Of a stretch of DNA of 64,000 nucleotides, positions 34,601 through 43,811 are shown piece after piece. Source of the DNA: Kappaphycus alvarezii (lineage: Eukaryota; Rhodophyta; Florideophyceae; Gigartinales; Solieriaceae); assembly GCA_002205965.3 (NCBI GenBank), contig NADL03000069.1:310001-374000 (forward strand), given 5' to 3'. Each line of letters opens with the position of its first letter. The stretch's first letter is position 1. A program made the position numbers and the translations under genes. The notes beneath the pieces are model-generated. The model saw only the letters and a program-made list of their open reading frames with translations. It was not told where the DNA came from and ran no database searches.

Positions 34601-35449
34601 TAATATTCCCTGTGAGATGACAACCGGAATTAACTACTCAATGCACTGTACTGTACTATGTCCCAATGAAAGCACACCAAATGAGAACCTGTCGTCTCCT
34701 TGAGTATTACATTTTCAATGGTACAGTCCACGAAACTGAATAAATAAAGGGGTCTTTATATGGGCAATGGAGTTGCAATGCTGGATTTATCTGGCATACC
34801 TCGCAAACAATAAGGCAAATTTGATGCTGAGCACGAATATGTAGTCTATTTAGAAGTAGAACGGATTAGGAATCACTTTATTCACAACATTCTCGCCCCT
34901 TGTGTAAGTAGCTTGGCGTCACTGCACTTTTCTAACGCAGGATTTACGTCCAATACTAAAATTTTACGATTCATCGGGATTCTATAAATACTTTATATCT
35001 ACATTTTAGATGCCTTCAGTCTTAGCACCCGCGGTATCATTGTAAATATTACTATTATCTATTTTCTGCTCTCCTCAACTTCTCGCCAAGCAAAGTTACC
35101 GGTGCCTCTGCCGCAAAATCGTTGAAAGCGAGAAATACCGCCATTGCATCTTTAATAAAAACAAACATTTTTTCCTTTTCCCGTTACGATTGATATATAA
35201 AAAGGATAAATCGTCAGATCAATAGAACTTTAGACCCCATTACTCCAAGAAGGCGCAATTATCGTTTTTCGTTGGCCCATTGTCCATCAAAACTAATTTG
35301 TTGATGGGACGCGGGACCCTTTTGATTTTCTGACGGCAAGAGACGAGCGGAAGTAAGTCATTTTGACGGAAACTGATGTTATTTGTGGGTAATCAGATGT
35401 ACTTGTTGATGGTATGGATGACGCTTCAGCGATGGTTATGTATAAAGCA
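31641..35449. other. AT-rich stretch with no recognised gene or element
   Basis: Almost 4 kb without any coding motif, LINE terminus or LTR that I recognise. The longest frame is 101 codons (33,029-33,334, T-rich and hydrophobic) and does not look genic. Homopolymer runs and ATTATTAAT-type sequence are common. It may be ordinary intergenic DNA. Confidence 0.4.
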
Positions 35450-35690
35450 TTTCAACTAGAACCATTTATTCGATAATTTTCACCGACTTGGCGAAAAGAA
35501 AATTCGATGGGATACTGCAGCCTCGAATTAGCATGAATTTGGGAGCAACATTAGAAATCCGTTTGATAAAATATCGGAACTGATTCTGTAGGGAGAAGAG
35601 GATCAGGAGTCGAAAGGTTTCTCTTATGATAAAAGAGGCCAGAGTAAACAAGCATAAAATGGAAATAGGAGTAGTACAGTTAATTAGGGG
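35450..35690 (-). repeat. Fragment of the U3-gene LTR family (copy F)
   Basis: The plus-strand order GATAAAATATCGGAACTGAT, GAGAAGAGGATCAGGAGTCG, ATAAAATGGAAATAGG parallels the 5' part of copy A at 10,100-10,205 (ATATTGGAACTTAATTTGG, GAAGCGGATCAGAAATCC, ATAAAATGGAAATGG). The rest of the LTR is not recognisable to the left. Confidence 0.45.
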
Positions 35691-35739
35691 AAAGGGGATG
35701 TCTTTATTTGAGGTGTATGAATTGGCTGGACACCATTCG

Positions 35740-35880
35740 GAGTGGTGCTGGTGCTAGCATCAGCATTGATTTGTACATTGCTTCGACCATCGCTACATGT
35801 ATTTAATATGACATTCAGATTTGCAACTCCAGTGAATTTAGATTCATAAGGGAAAAGTACTTTGAATAAAGTGATTTTGA
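35740..35880 (-). repeat. Dispersed repeat shared with 14,740-14,900 (plus)
   Basis: On the minus strand a 110-codon frame (35,684-36,016) includes VANLNVILNTCSDGRSNVQI. The DNA under it matches 14,760-14,825 almost base for base. It could be a remnant of a coding element or of a host gene family. Confidence 0.55.
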
Positions 35881-35924
35881 AAATGGACTGGGAGGATTTT
35901 TTTATAGATGAAGTAATCAAGAAG

Positions 35925-36200
35925 ATGTGCAAAAGGACCATTTCGCTATCAAGAACATCTACGGTGCCATAGGGTACGAGGGTCGAAAGGATTTTCCGAT
36001 GCCTTTCATCCTTCACTACTTCCTGTCGTTGTTCCTTTTCAGCAGGAAATTCGCGAGTTCGTTACTCGGTTTGGGTTTGCCCTCCAATGATGCAGGCGCG
36101 ACAGTTTGCCACCCCGCCTGCGGGCGTAGCTCATCTCTGATTTCTCTCCGCGCATATTCGTACCTTGTAACTCGTAAAGATTTGCCAACCACCAGTGCCG
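35925..36200 (+). pseudogene. LINE-2 C-terminal fragment with 3' UTR
   Basis: IYGAIGYEGRKDF corresponds to VFGALGAEGATFF in the copy at 39.9 kb. It is followed by the UTR landmark TGATGCAGGCGCGACAG (36,090) and ends CGTAAAGATTTGCCAACCACC near 36,195. The 5' end is truncated within the nuclease domain. Confidence 0.65.
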
Positions 36201-36722
36201 GACCGAAGGGCAATGAAATGTGCAATACTGTATGTGCATCAAGACTTGCTTCGGATCTCAGCCGCAGTATATCGTTCGAGCAGTAGACCCAAAGCCTTCT
36301 CCTCGCATTGCGGTAGTTCAGACAGACACACAGCCTTTTCTTATTCTCTTTTTATAATGTATGGTGCTCCAGGATTCAGGGGGTCAGCGTTCTTTCGCTG
36401 TCTCCCAACCAATGATATTTTGCGCAGTGGCTGTTCCCCTCTGTACGAATCCCATCTTTTCACTCCCCGCTGTGCTTTTCGAGTGCAGTGAATGCAAGTT
36501 ATTGAGGTCATTATCAGCTGCATACCTGGATAGAAGAGCAATAATCATAAGCAAGTTCTTTTTCTCTTTTTCTATCCTTTTCTGCAAAGAAATTATACGC
36601 TTCTCTCAGAAAACAGCTAGAACATCCTACCCTAGAATACGCGATTCTACAAACAAACCACGCTCATCCTCCAGTTCCAAAAGTCAAGGGACAGAAAAGG
36701 ATGTTCTCTAGACAAAAAACAG
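36201..36722. other. No recognisable gene
   Basis: Only short frames without motifs. Nothing is recognised. Confidence 0.35.
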
Positions 36723-36826
36723 AGAGGAAAAGGTTTGGGTGTTTTACTCTTGGAAGATATATCCGATCTATCCCATCGTTTTTCAAACAACCAAAATCGA
36801 CTCAAAAAGGGCATACCGACACAATA
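36723..36826 (-). repeat. LINE-1 3' end, truncated
   Basis: GGAAAAGGTTTGGGTGTTTT, GAAGATATATCCGATCTATC and GACTCAAAAAGGGCATACC are present. The copy breaks before the coding end. It lies about 200 bp downstream of the CBM1 gene's stop. Confidence 0.75.
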
Positions 36827-37029
36827 AAACAGAGAGTAAATTCAAGATACCGAGAGCTAAAGAATTTAAAACTCTCTTTATTCTGGAATCGGAACTTATT
36901 GTGGTCCTGTTTGTGAGACCTTCGAGAAACTGCTAGCCTAGACCTCCCGACATTACAACATCGTGGACGTCCACGTCTATTCTAAAATCTTCTCACAGGC
37001 ACTATAATACTCACTCTTCCTCACGCAGG

Positions 37030-37563
37030 TCAACCCCGGCTGACAGGCGGACGGGGAAACATGTTCTTCCCCCCCGCACTGCTCATTCTCGAAAGCTGGC
37101 ATCTGTGGGCACCCGGATAGCACGGATCTTCGCCATTAATTGGATCACCAGCTGGAGCACGGCATCCACCGGGACGGGAGTTCAGCGCACACGGAACACT
37201 GCCACCGCAGACACAGGAAATAGGATCCGAAAAGCACCACTCTGGGTTTGTGCAGGCCGTTTGCGGACCACAGTATTGTCTGCCCCGACCATCAGTCCCT
37301 AAGAATGAAGATATACACTGGCGGGTTGGAAGAACAAGGCATGGTTCGTTTGCAGAGCAGCGTGGGATGCACTGGCTGAAAGCATTGTTAACAGTCTTGC
37401 AAATAACAGAGTCGTCGGGGATGAAACTGACATAACCGGGGAGAGTCGGTTGAATGCAACATGTAGGACCTGTGTAGCCGTCTCCGCCACACTGACCGTA
37501 AAGCTCGACGCAAGCAAAAGTTGTCGCGAACAGGGCGACAAAGATAAGGGTTCCTGATAACAT
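37030..37563 (-). CDS. Secreted cysteine-rich protein with a CBM1 cellulose-binding domain
   Basis: This is the only apparently intact host gene. The ATG at 37,563-37,561 gives 177 residues. It was preferred over the in-frame ATG at 37,752 because it is followed at once by a signal peptide (MLSGTLIFVALFATTFAC). Residues about 19-66 form a CBM1: YGQCGGDGYTGPTCC, then a loop of about 18 residues that is longer than usual, then ICKTVNNAFSQC. The remaining ~110 residues hold many cysteines (QYCGPQTACTNPEWC, CVCGGSVPCAL, GGCRAPAG), likely a disulphide-bonded second domain. No catalytic domain is visible, so it probably binds cell-wall polysaccharide outside the cell. Red algae, fungi and oomycetes have CBM1-bearing wall proteins. 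Both flanks are LINE fragments. Introns near the 3' end cannot be excluded. Confidence 0.75.
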   Translation of the reverse strand: MLSGTLIFVALFATTFACVELYGQCGGDGYTGPTCCIQPTLPGYVSFIPDDSVICKTVNNAFSQCIPRCSANEPCLVLPTRQCISSFLGTDGRGRQYCGPQTACTNPEWCFSDPISCVCGGSVPCALNSRPGGCRAPAGDPINGEDPCYPGAHRCQLSRMSSAGGKNMFPRPPVSRG

Positions 37564-37667
37564 CTCTGTGCGCGTAACAAATGAATAAGAGTGAGAACTT
37601 TTCCTCCGGATGGACAGCGGCTGAGAGAGATAGGCCTGAATGATGTTTAGATAATGGACCATGTGGT

Positions 37668-37677
37668 TATATGGATT
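37668..37677 (-). promoter_or_regulatory. Possible TATA box of the CBM1 gene
   Basis: The minus strand reads CCATATAACC about 105 bp upstream of the chosen start codon. It is the only TATA-like string nearby. Inference from position only. Confidence 0.3.
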
Positions 37678-37806
37678 ATCGACTCCGCTAGAACAAACTG
37701 TGTGCTCCAGAAAGATTGAAAAAAGGACCAAAATTTGTAACCTTTGAAGCACTGTCTTCGGTTACACAACAATTGTGATGATGTGACACATCGCAGAGTC
37801 CACATG

Positions 37807-37850
37807 GGGGAAAGGTTTGGGTGTTTTATGCTTGGAAGATATATCCGAGT
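37807..37850 (-). repeat. LINE-1 3' terminus, very short copy
   Basis: GGGGAAAGGTTTGGGTGTTT and TGGAAGATATATCCGAG only. It lies upstream of the CBM1 gene. Confidence 0.65.
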
Positions 37851-37966
37851 CCACAAGACAAGCAATCTCCACTCATCCGCAAAGGAAGTTTCTGAAATTT
37901 ATGAATTGAGTTTTTGCAATAGTTGGACCGCGCTGGCACTTCATTTATTGGAGCATTCCAAAAAAG

Positions 37967-38068
37967 GGGGAAACGTTTGGGTGTTTCTCTTGGAAGGTAT
38001 ATCCGATTTACTCTTTGAAGGTATATATACCTTCCAAGAGTAAAACACCCAAACGTTTCCCCCTTCCA
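37967..38068. repeat. Near-perfect palindrome of two LINE-1 3' termini
   Basis: GGGGGAAACGTTTGGGTGTT at the left is mirrored by AACACCCAAACGTTTCCCCC at the right. TTGGAAGGTATATCCGATTT and AAGGTATATATACCTTCCAA lie inside. The 3' ends point outward and the 5'-truncated ends meet in the middle. The inner GGTATATATACC is itself self-complementary. The whole could fold into a long hairpin. Confidence 0.8.
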
Positions 38069-38129
38069 AAAAAGACCTTACCATCATAGACGGATGGAAA
38101 ATCATTACGAGTTCTAATGGTACAGTAGT

Positions 38130-40185
38130 AGATCTTTACGAATTGCCTCACCAACTTGGCGTGGGCGTTAAAAGTGGGGCTGAGGCCATTGTTCACGCCG
38201 TCCGTCGCCTGACGCAAAACACCAAGTTCCAGGACCACGTATTGATCCAAGTCGATGCTCACAATGCTTTCAATAGCATTTCTCGACAACGCATTCTTGA
38301 TGCCGTTCTGGACTTTGCACCTGGCATCGCGCGATGGGTTCACTACTGCTATGGGGATACCTTTTTTCTCTCATTCGGTTCATTCTCCATACTAAGCGCC
38401 GATGGCACTCAACAGGGGGATCCGTTGGGAGCTCTGCTTTTCGCTCTCGCTCTCCATCCTCTCGTTCTCAAGTTCCAGGAGCAATTCCGGCCCCCGCTCA
38501 GCGCTTGGTATGCAGACGATGGGAACTTGGTCGTTCCCCGCTCGCAGGCCTTCCGGGCTTTGCAATTCTTCCAGAGTCAGGGACAAGCCATCGGGTTCGC
38601 ACTGAATATGACCAAAACCCACGTCTACGGCCTACGGCCTCTCCTATAATCCTTCTCCCCTCACTCTTCCCTGCCCCTTCTCCACGCCCGATGGCTTTAC
38701 CGTTCTCGGCTCTCCCATTGGTTCCGATTCCTTCGTCAGCGCCGCATTCGACACCCGTCAAGCTGCAGTCGATCGCATCTTTTCCTGTCTTCAGTCCTTC
38801 GATGACGCCCAGATGGCCTACCATTTGCACCGTTTTTTTGCGAGCGCTTGTAAGGTTATTTATCTGCTGCGGACTCTCTCCCCCAACCAATCTACGGCTC
38901 TGGCCGTCAGCTTCGACCGGAAGCAGCGGGAGGCATTAGCACAGATTCATGGTCCTTGCACCGACTCCGAATGGGAGCAAGCCTGCCTTCCTATTTCCTA
39001 CGGTGGTCTCGGCATTCCTCTCGCTTCTTCAATCCCTGAGTCCGCTTATGCGGCTTCGATGATTGATGTTTTCAGCCGTTTCTCAGATCTGCTCTCATTC
39101 TCGGGAGACCTACACCGTGAGGAAGTGCCTCGGGCCGCGATCTCTTTATTATCTACCCGTTATCCAGATCTTTCGGCTTCCCTGTCGCCCACTTCTCTGT
39201 TTCAGCGATGTCAAACGCCGGTCCCCGGCGAACGGCTCCAGTCTTCTATCTCGTCTGAGCTTCACAGTTTGACGTTCAATCGGATCTTCCGTTCATCCTC
39301 TGACCACGACAGATGTCGCCTCATGTCCGTCCGTGAGTCGTCCTCCTGTTCCGCGTTCTCAACTTTACCGCACCCTCACCGCGGCACCTATCTGTCCTCG
39401 CAAGCCTGGATAGTGGCTGTCTCGCTACGCCTCGGCAGCGCGATTTTCTCTGGTCATGATCGATGTCGGGTATGTGCTCGCCGTTCCAACGACATCGCCC
39501 CGTTGCTCGATCCCCTGGGCAAACACGCCCTCACCTGTAAGTACGACGATGGGCAGACTCGTCGCCACAATGTCTTGCGTAACGCTCTCCATCGTTACTG
39601 TAAGGAGCTTGGAATTTCTGCCTCTCTTGAACATCTGCTTCCTCCCCTTCCCCCTTCGTCCTCTCCTCGTCCGCCTCCGCATAGATCTTTTTATTCCTGG
39701 TGCATATGGCCTCGACCCGAAGGATATCTCTTTGGATGTCACAGTGGCCCATCCAAAGGTCACTTCTCGCGTTTCCCAATGTGCCCTATCTGGCGGCGCA
39801 GCTGCCTCAATGGCTGAACGTGCGAAACACACGCACTACGGTCTAGTCTGCCACACGAACGATATACGCCTTCTTCCTGTTGGTATTGATGTGTTCGGTG
39901 CCCTTGGGGCCGAGGGTGCGACTTTCTTCCGGCGCCTTTCTACGTTTGCTGCTGCCCGTCGAGGCACCACTCCCCAATGGGAGCTGCACCTCCTAATCAC
40001 GCGCTTTGCGTTCTGCTTGCATGGGTTGCAAGCGCGTCAAGTTCTTACCAGATACATTTCCGATTAGTTCCTCTCTCATCCCCCTTCGCATGTTAGTTTC
40101 TCTGTAATCCCCCTCAGCATGTTCTCCCACATGCTTTTTCCAAATTCCGTAAAGATTACACACACACGAATTGTACAGTACTGTA
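38130..40185 (+). pseudogene. LINE-2, largest copy: RT core to 3' UTR
   Basis: The copy is 5'-truncated inside the RT. It carries LGVGVKSGAEAIVHAVRRL, QVDAHNAFNSISRQ, GTQQGDPLGALLFALALHPL and the catalytic AWYADDGNLVVP (38,143-38,649). After one frame change near 38,635, where TACGGCC is doubled, a long frame to about 39,670 holds the thumb (YGGLGIPLASS) and the CCHC finger (CRVCARRSNDI ... HALTC). A second change leads to the nuclease core (RIDLFIPGAYGLDPKDISLD, VTVAHP) and the stop at 40,067. The 3' UTR runs to GTAAAGATTACACACAC. Two frame changes apart, it is the best preserved LINE-2 here. It directly abuts the LINE-1 palindrome. Confidence 0.85.
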
Positions 40186-41190
40186 TAGCACAGAAGCGTG
40201 CGGGGGGTATTCATATATTAACTACTATTGCAGGGGCCAGATGAAAACCTGTCGCGCCTGCATATATGGAGACTAAAGTCTAAACGGGCAACGAAGTCGC
40301 GGAGCTCCTGTTGAGGGGAGGAACCGCGACGGGAAGCAGCGAAGGAAGCAAGGCGGCGGAAAAAACCCTTCCCGTCCTCGCCCAAGGGGCCATAGATATC
40401 AATCCCGACCGGGTAGAGAAGTATATCGTTTTGATTGCAGTAATGGCCTCAATAGCAATACCTCTCACGCTCGGCGAGTGTCGCGGCAGTACCTGCGGTA
40501 ACCGTACTTGGCGAGATGTAGCGGCGAGCTGATCGGTGGGCAGCAGTAACGTCGATGGCGATATCAGTACTCTGAAGCCCATAGGTAGCTGGAATGTAGA
40601 TTTCCATTCGTAATTCGGGGACTCTGACTGCGCAGAGGAATTAGGAGCCTGGTAGAGGAGCGGATGCCGACGAAGGCAACGATCCCAACTTCCTTACAGA
40701 AGTGGGCGAGAACGTTGCGTATGACGTGATGTCGACGACTCATGCCGTCTTCGTATTTGCAGATCACAGCGTGTTGGCCGCTTGAATCTAAGGCCGGTGA
40801 GACGTCTGCCGAGCGCCGGGAGCAGACCGGACAGCGAGTAGATCCAGGGAATAGGGCGATGCCAAGAAGAAGAGCCAGAGCGACCTTCCACGCAGAGGGG
40901 GACATGTAAGTATCGGTGTGGGGATGAGGGAGCGAAGAAAAAACGGAAGAAGGGGAGGATGGGCGCACGGAGAGGAACCATGACAGGCTAGATGCTGCTG
41001 CGGACAACAATAACCTGTCAGACTTAGAAATCTTGAGTTCAGATGTGCTCGCAGGCTGGAGCCATTCACCAGGGACCAGCGAAGAACAACGCTCGAAAAG
41101 GGCCGTAGTTTTAAGCGACCAAGACAGCTGTGGGGGAATAGGACTGGCCGCGCGAACGCTGGCCAGCTCAGGGTCATAAATTATGCATCC
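40186..41190 (-). pseudogene. LINE-2 3' part, minus strand, tail to tail with the previous copy
   Basis: The 3' UTR starts at about 40,186 (GCACAGAAGCGTGCGG on the plus strand). It contains ACCTGTCGCGCCTGCAT, and the coding part extends to about 41,190. The minus-strand frame 41,259-40,564 includes VPGEWLQPASTSELK, CPVCSRRSADVSPALDSSGQ, HAVICKYEDGMSRRHHVI, then the nuclease region in shifted frames. RT is missing. Confidence 0.75.
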
Positions 41191-41335
41191 AAGGTACATG
41201 TTGCGGGTACATGTTGCGAGTACTTTGTTGACGTCAAGCAGCCCTGCCAAACAAGTCATGTTGCATATACCGACAAAGTGCCACGGTTATTTAGCAGAGA
41301 CCTATGCAAAGTCTATGAACGATGCAAAATCCCTA

Positions 41336-41372
41336 ATCTTCCGAGAGTAAAGCTACCCAAACCTTTCCCGAT
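41336..41372 (+). repeat. LINE-1 3' terminus
   Basis: CTTCCGAGAGTAAAGCTACC followed by CAAACCTTTCCC, immediately left of the LTR at 41,379. Confidence 0.55.
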
Positions 41373-41378
41373 GGTAAT

Positions 41379-41923
41379 TGATATAATGAAAATTGTAGAT
41401 ATTCCTTGGCATGCTGTGCTGGCTGAGCTGGCACCGTACTTACAATTATATTTTTAATTATTTTTAGAGGGATGCTTTGCACTGTACTGTGGCGGTGCAG
41501 ATTTGGCACATAGGTACTGTATAGATGCTACAGATAGTGAGGGTTGAAAACTCTATATAAGGGGCTGTTTGCATGAAATGGTAGGACTACTTGGGAGCCA
41601 GCATACCCGAGCGGGGCGCTCAACAAGTTAAGTCAAACACAAAGCATAAAGGAAGTTGGCAGACAACTTCAAGCCAAGTCCCGAGTAGTAGGAAGTTGAG
41701 AGTCAACTTCAGACCCAAGAAAAATTTTTCCTAAGCTGGTCGCAGAGCATCAGTGGTAGACCCTGCCCCTTCTATACTTGCTTGTAGCCCTCTCAACTCT
41801 TTCCCATATAAACTCCTTTTTTATTCGTTCAACTATACCACGGTAGCACTTTTGTCGCTCGCAACACCTCCTTCTCAGGGTAATTGGTTCTGAGGATCTC
41901 CTCCCCGCCGATTTACCCTATCA
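41379..41923 (+). mobile_element. Solo LTR D (short U3, shared R/U5) with GTAAT duplication
   Basis: The copy begins TGATATAATGAAAATTG, ends TTTACCCTATCA and is flanked on both sides by GTAAT (41,374-41,378 and 41,924-41,928). A TATATAAG box is at 41,554-41,561. The R/U5 part (GGAAGTTGGCAGACAACTTC, TGGTAGACCCTGCCCC, TTCGTTCAACTATACC, CTTTTGTCGCTCGCAACACC) is closely similar to copies B and C. The U3 is unrelated to theirs, has no gene and contains one 22-bp unit of the minisatellite that is expanded in copy E. There are no internal genes, so it is a solo LTR. Confidence 0.8.
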
Positions 41924-42459
41924 GTAATACTAAGAAGGCCCTACTGAATAGCAGCGAATTGCGTATAGGAATTCTACAAATATATTGTGCCGGGATTGAT
42001 GGCGGCCCTTTAACAGGTGGTATCCAAGTAAGCTGCGGTCCCCTAAATGGTGGTACTTCTCCAGTAGGGCTAGGGAACGATTCCCGTCTGAAAAAAGATC
42101 GATTACTGATATCCGCAGCGGTAGAATTCCTTGCATATGGTGACCAAGTAAGGACTGAAGCTCTCTCTGAGGATAGTTTCTCGTATATTTGCAGAATCTT
42201 GTAAAACTATATGTCAGTCATTCATGCCCTGTTTGTCACTGGTAGGCCGGCCGAAGAAGAATCTGGAGTAGGAAGCCCCGCCTAAGCCACGATTTGGAAG
42301 CTATATTGGGAAGCCCCATTCTATTACGAGAAAACTTGCCCAACTCCGGGCCGGCACTATTTCTAAAGTTTGGGGTTAATGTGATTTGCAGGATGAAGCC
42401 TTATTGTGAACGGTGTGGAGTGTTGCGTGGTGATAAATCTTTATGGGTTGCAAAATGTT
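41924..42459. other. No recognised gene
   Basis: A 106-codon frame crossing the LTR end (41,884-42,204) has no motif. Nothing else is seen. Confidence 0.35.
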
Positions 42460-42541
42460 GCACAGAAGCGTGCAGACGGTATTCATAAATTAACTACTGA
42501 TGCGGGCAGCGGGTAAAAACCTGTCGCGCCTGCATTATTTG

Positions 42542-43100
42542 ACTTGAGAGAGCACAACTGAGTGCGATCTCTCCTTGGATGTTGGGACTGAGGGTTCGGA
42601 ATGTGGTCAATGGGGACTGCGTTTGGTATTGTCAGGATATATAACTCCGATGTGATGAAAGGAATGGTATATTACGTATATATGTATATATGGATAACTC
42701 CGCTTTGTTGAAAGGAATGGTATATTATCTTCCGAGCCACAGTATTAGGACCCGTGACTGTTTTTGGTGTAACAGGTCGTAGAGTTGGCAAGAAAAAAGC
42801 GACCCATACACCACTGTGCACAGCATTCGTACCTTGGGATGGTTTGGAACTGTGCATGTATATTTTTGTCTTTGATACGTGCGTTGTTACTTGTTTGTCC
42901 AGTCGTTAGTGCCGAAGGGTCGCAATTGAGGGGATTGTGGGTTCAGAGTATCTCAATACGACTTTCTGTTCTGTGTGCTACTTCAGTTTGTACTGTGCTA
43001 TTAAGCTCGCAGGGTTCTATAAGTATCAAGTTTTACTTGGTGGCTTGCCGATAAGTTCGGTAGAGCAGCAATCAGTAAAGATCCTTCGTTTTGTTACAAG
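42542..43100. mobile_element. 559-bp insertion of unknown type with TATTTG duplication
   Basis: The insertion splits the LINE-2 coding end from its 3' UTR. TATTTG is present on both sides (42,536-42,541 and 43,101-43,106). The inserted segment begins ACTTGAGAG and ends TTACAAG, with only about 4-5 bp of inverted match. Inside are two copies of a 34-bp unit (ATAACTCCG ... AAAGGAATGGTATATTA) at 42,641 and 42,694. No coding sequence is recognised. Confidence 0.55.
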
Positions 43101-43811
43101 TATTTGAAAACTAAAGTCAAAACGGATAACAAAGTCGCGGAGCTCCTGTTAACTGTTAAGGGGAAAAACCGCGACGGGAAGCAGCGAAGGAAGCAAGGCG
43201 GCGGAAAAAACCCTTGCCGCCGTCGTCGCCCAAGGCGCCATAGATATCAATCCTGACGGGAGAGAGGAGGATATCGTTTGGATGCAGTAAGTGCCGTAAT
43301 GAAGATGTTTCTCGATCTCTGCGAGTGTTGCGGCAGCGCCTACGGTAATCGTGTTCGGCGAAATGTGGCGGCATGCGGAGGGGTGTGCAACAGTAACGAC
43401 GACGGCGATATTAGTACTGTGAAGCCCGAATATAGCGGGTATTTAATTGTCCATTCGTAGAGCGGGAGAGTCCAAATCTCCAGATGAGTTGGGAACTTTG
43501 TAGAGAAGCGGATGCTTGACGAGGGCGACAATCCCAATTTACTTGCAGTAGCCGGAAAGAACGTTGCGGAGGATGTGATAACGACGAGTCATTCCTTCTT
43601 CGTATTTGTAGGTTAACGCGTGTTCACCACTCGGATCTAAGAAGAGTGCAATTTCGGCCGAGCGCGGGGAGCAGACCAGACAGCGAGCAGATCCAGGAAA
43701 CAGCGTGATACCGAGACGGAGAGCCAGAGCGACTTTGCACGTAGAAGAGGACATGTACGTACCATGGTGGTGGTGAGGATCGAAGAGAAAACAGATGAGA
43801 TGGAGGATATG

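Noticed and set aside
229..38068. Dispersed GGGGGAAACGTTTGGGTGTT repeats as a MITE family with terminal inverted repeats
   Set aside because: In several copies (10.4, 15.8, 31.6 kb) the repeat follows the LINE-1 C-terminal codons and stop, so it is the LINE-1 3' end. The inverted pairs are adjacent insertions. The palindrome at 38.0 kb is kept as an open question.
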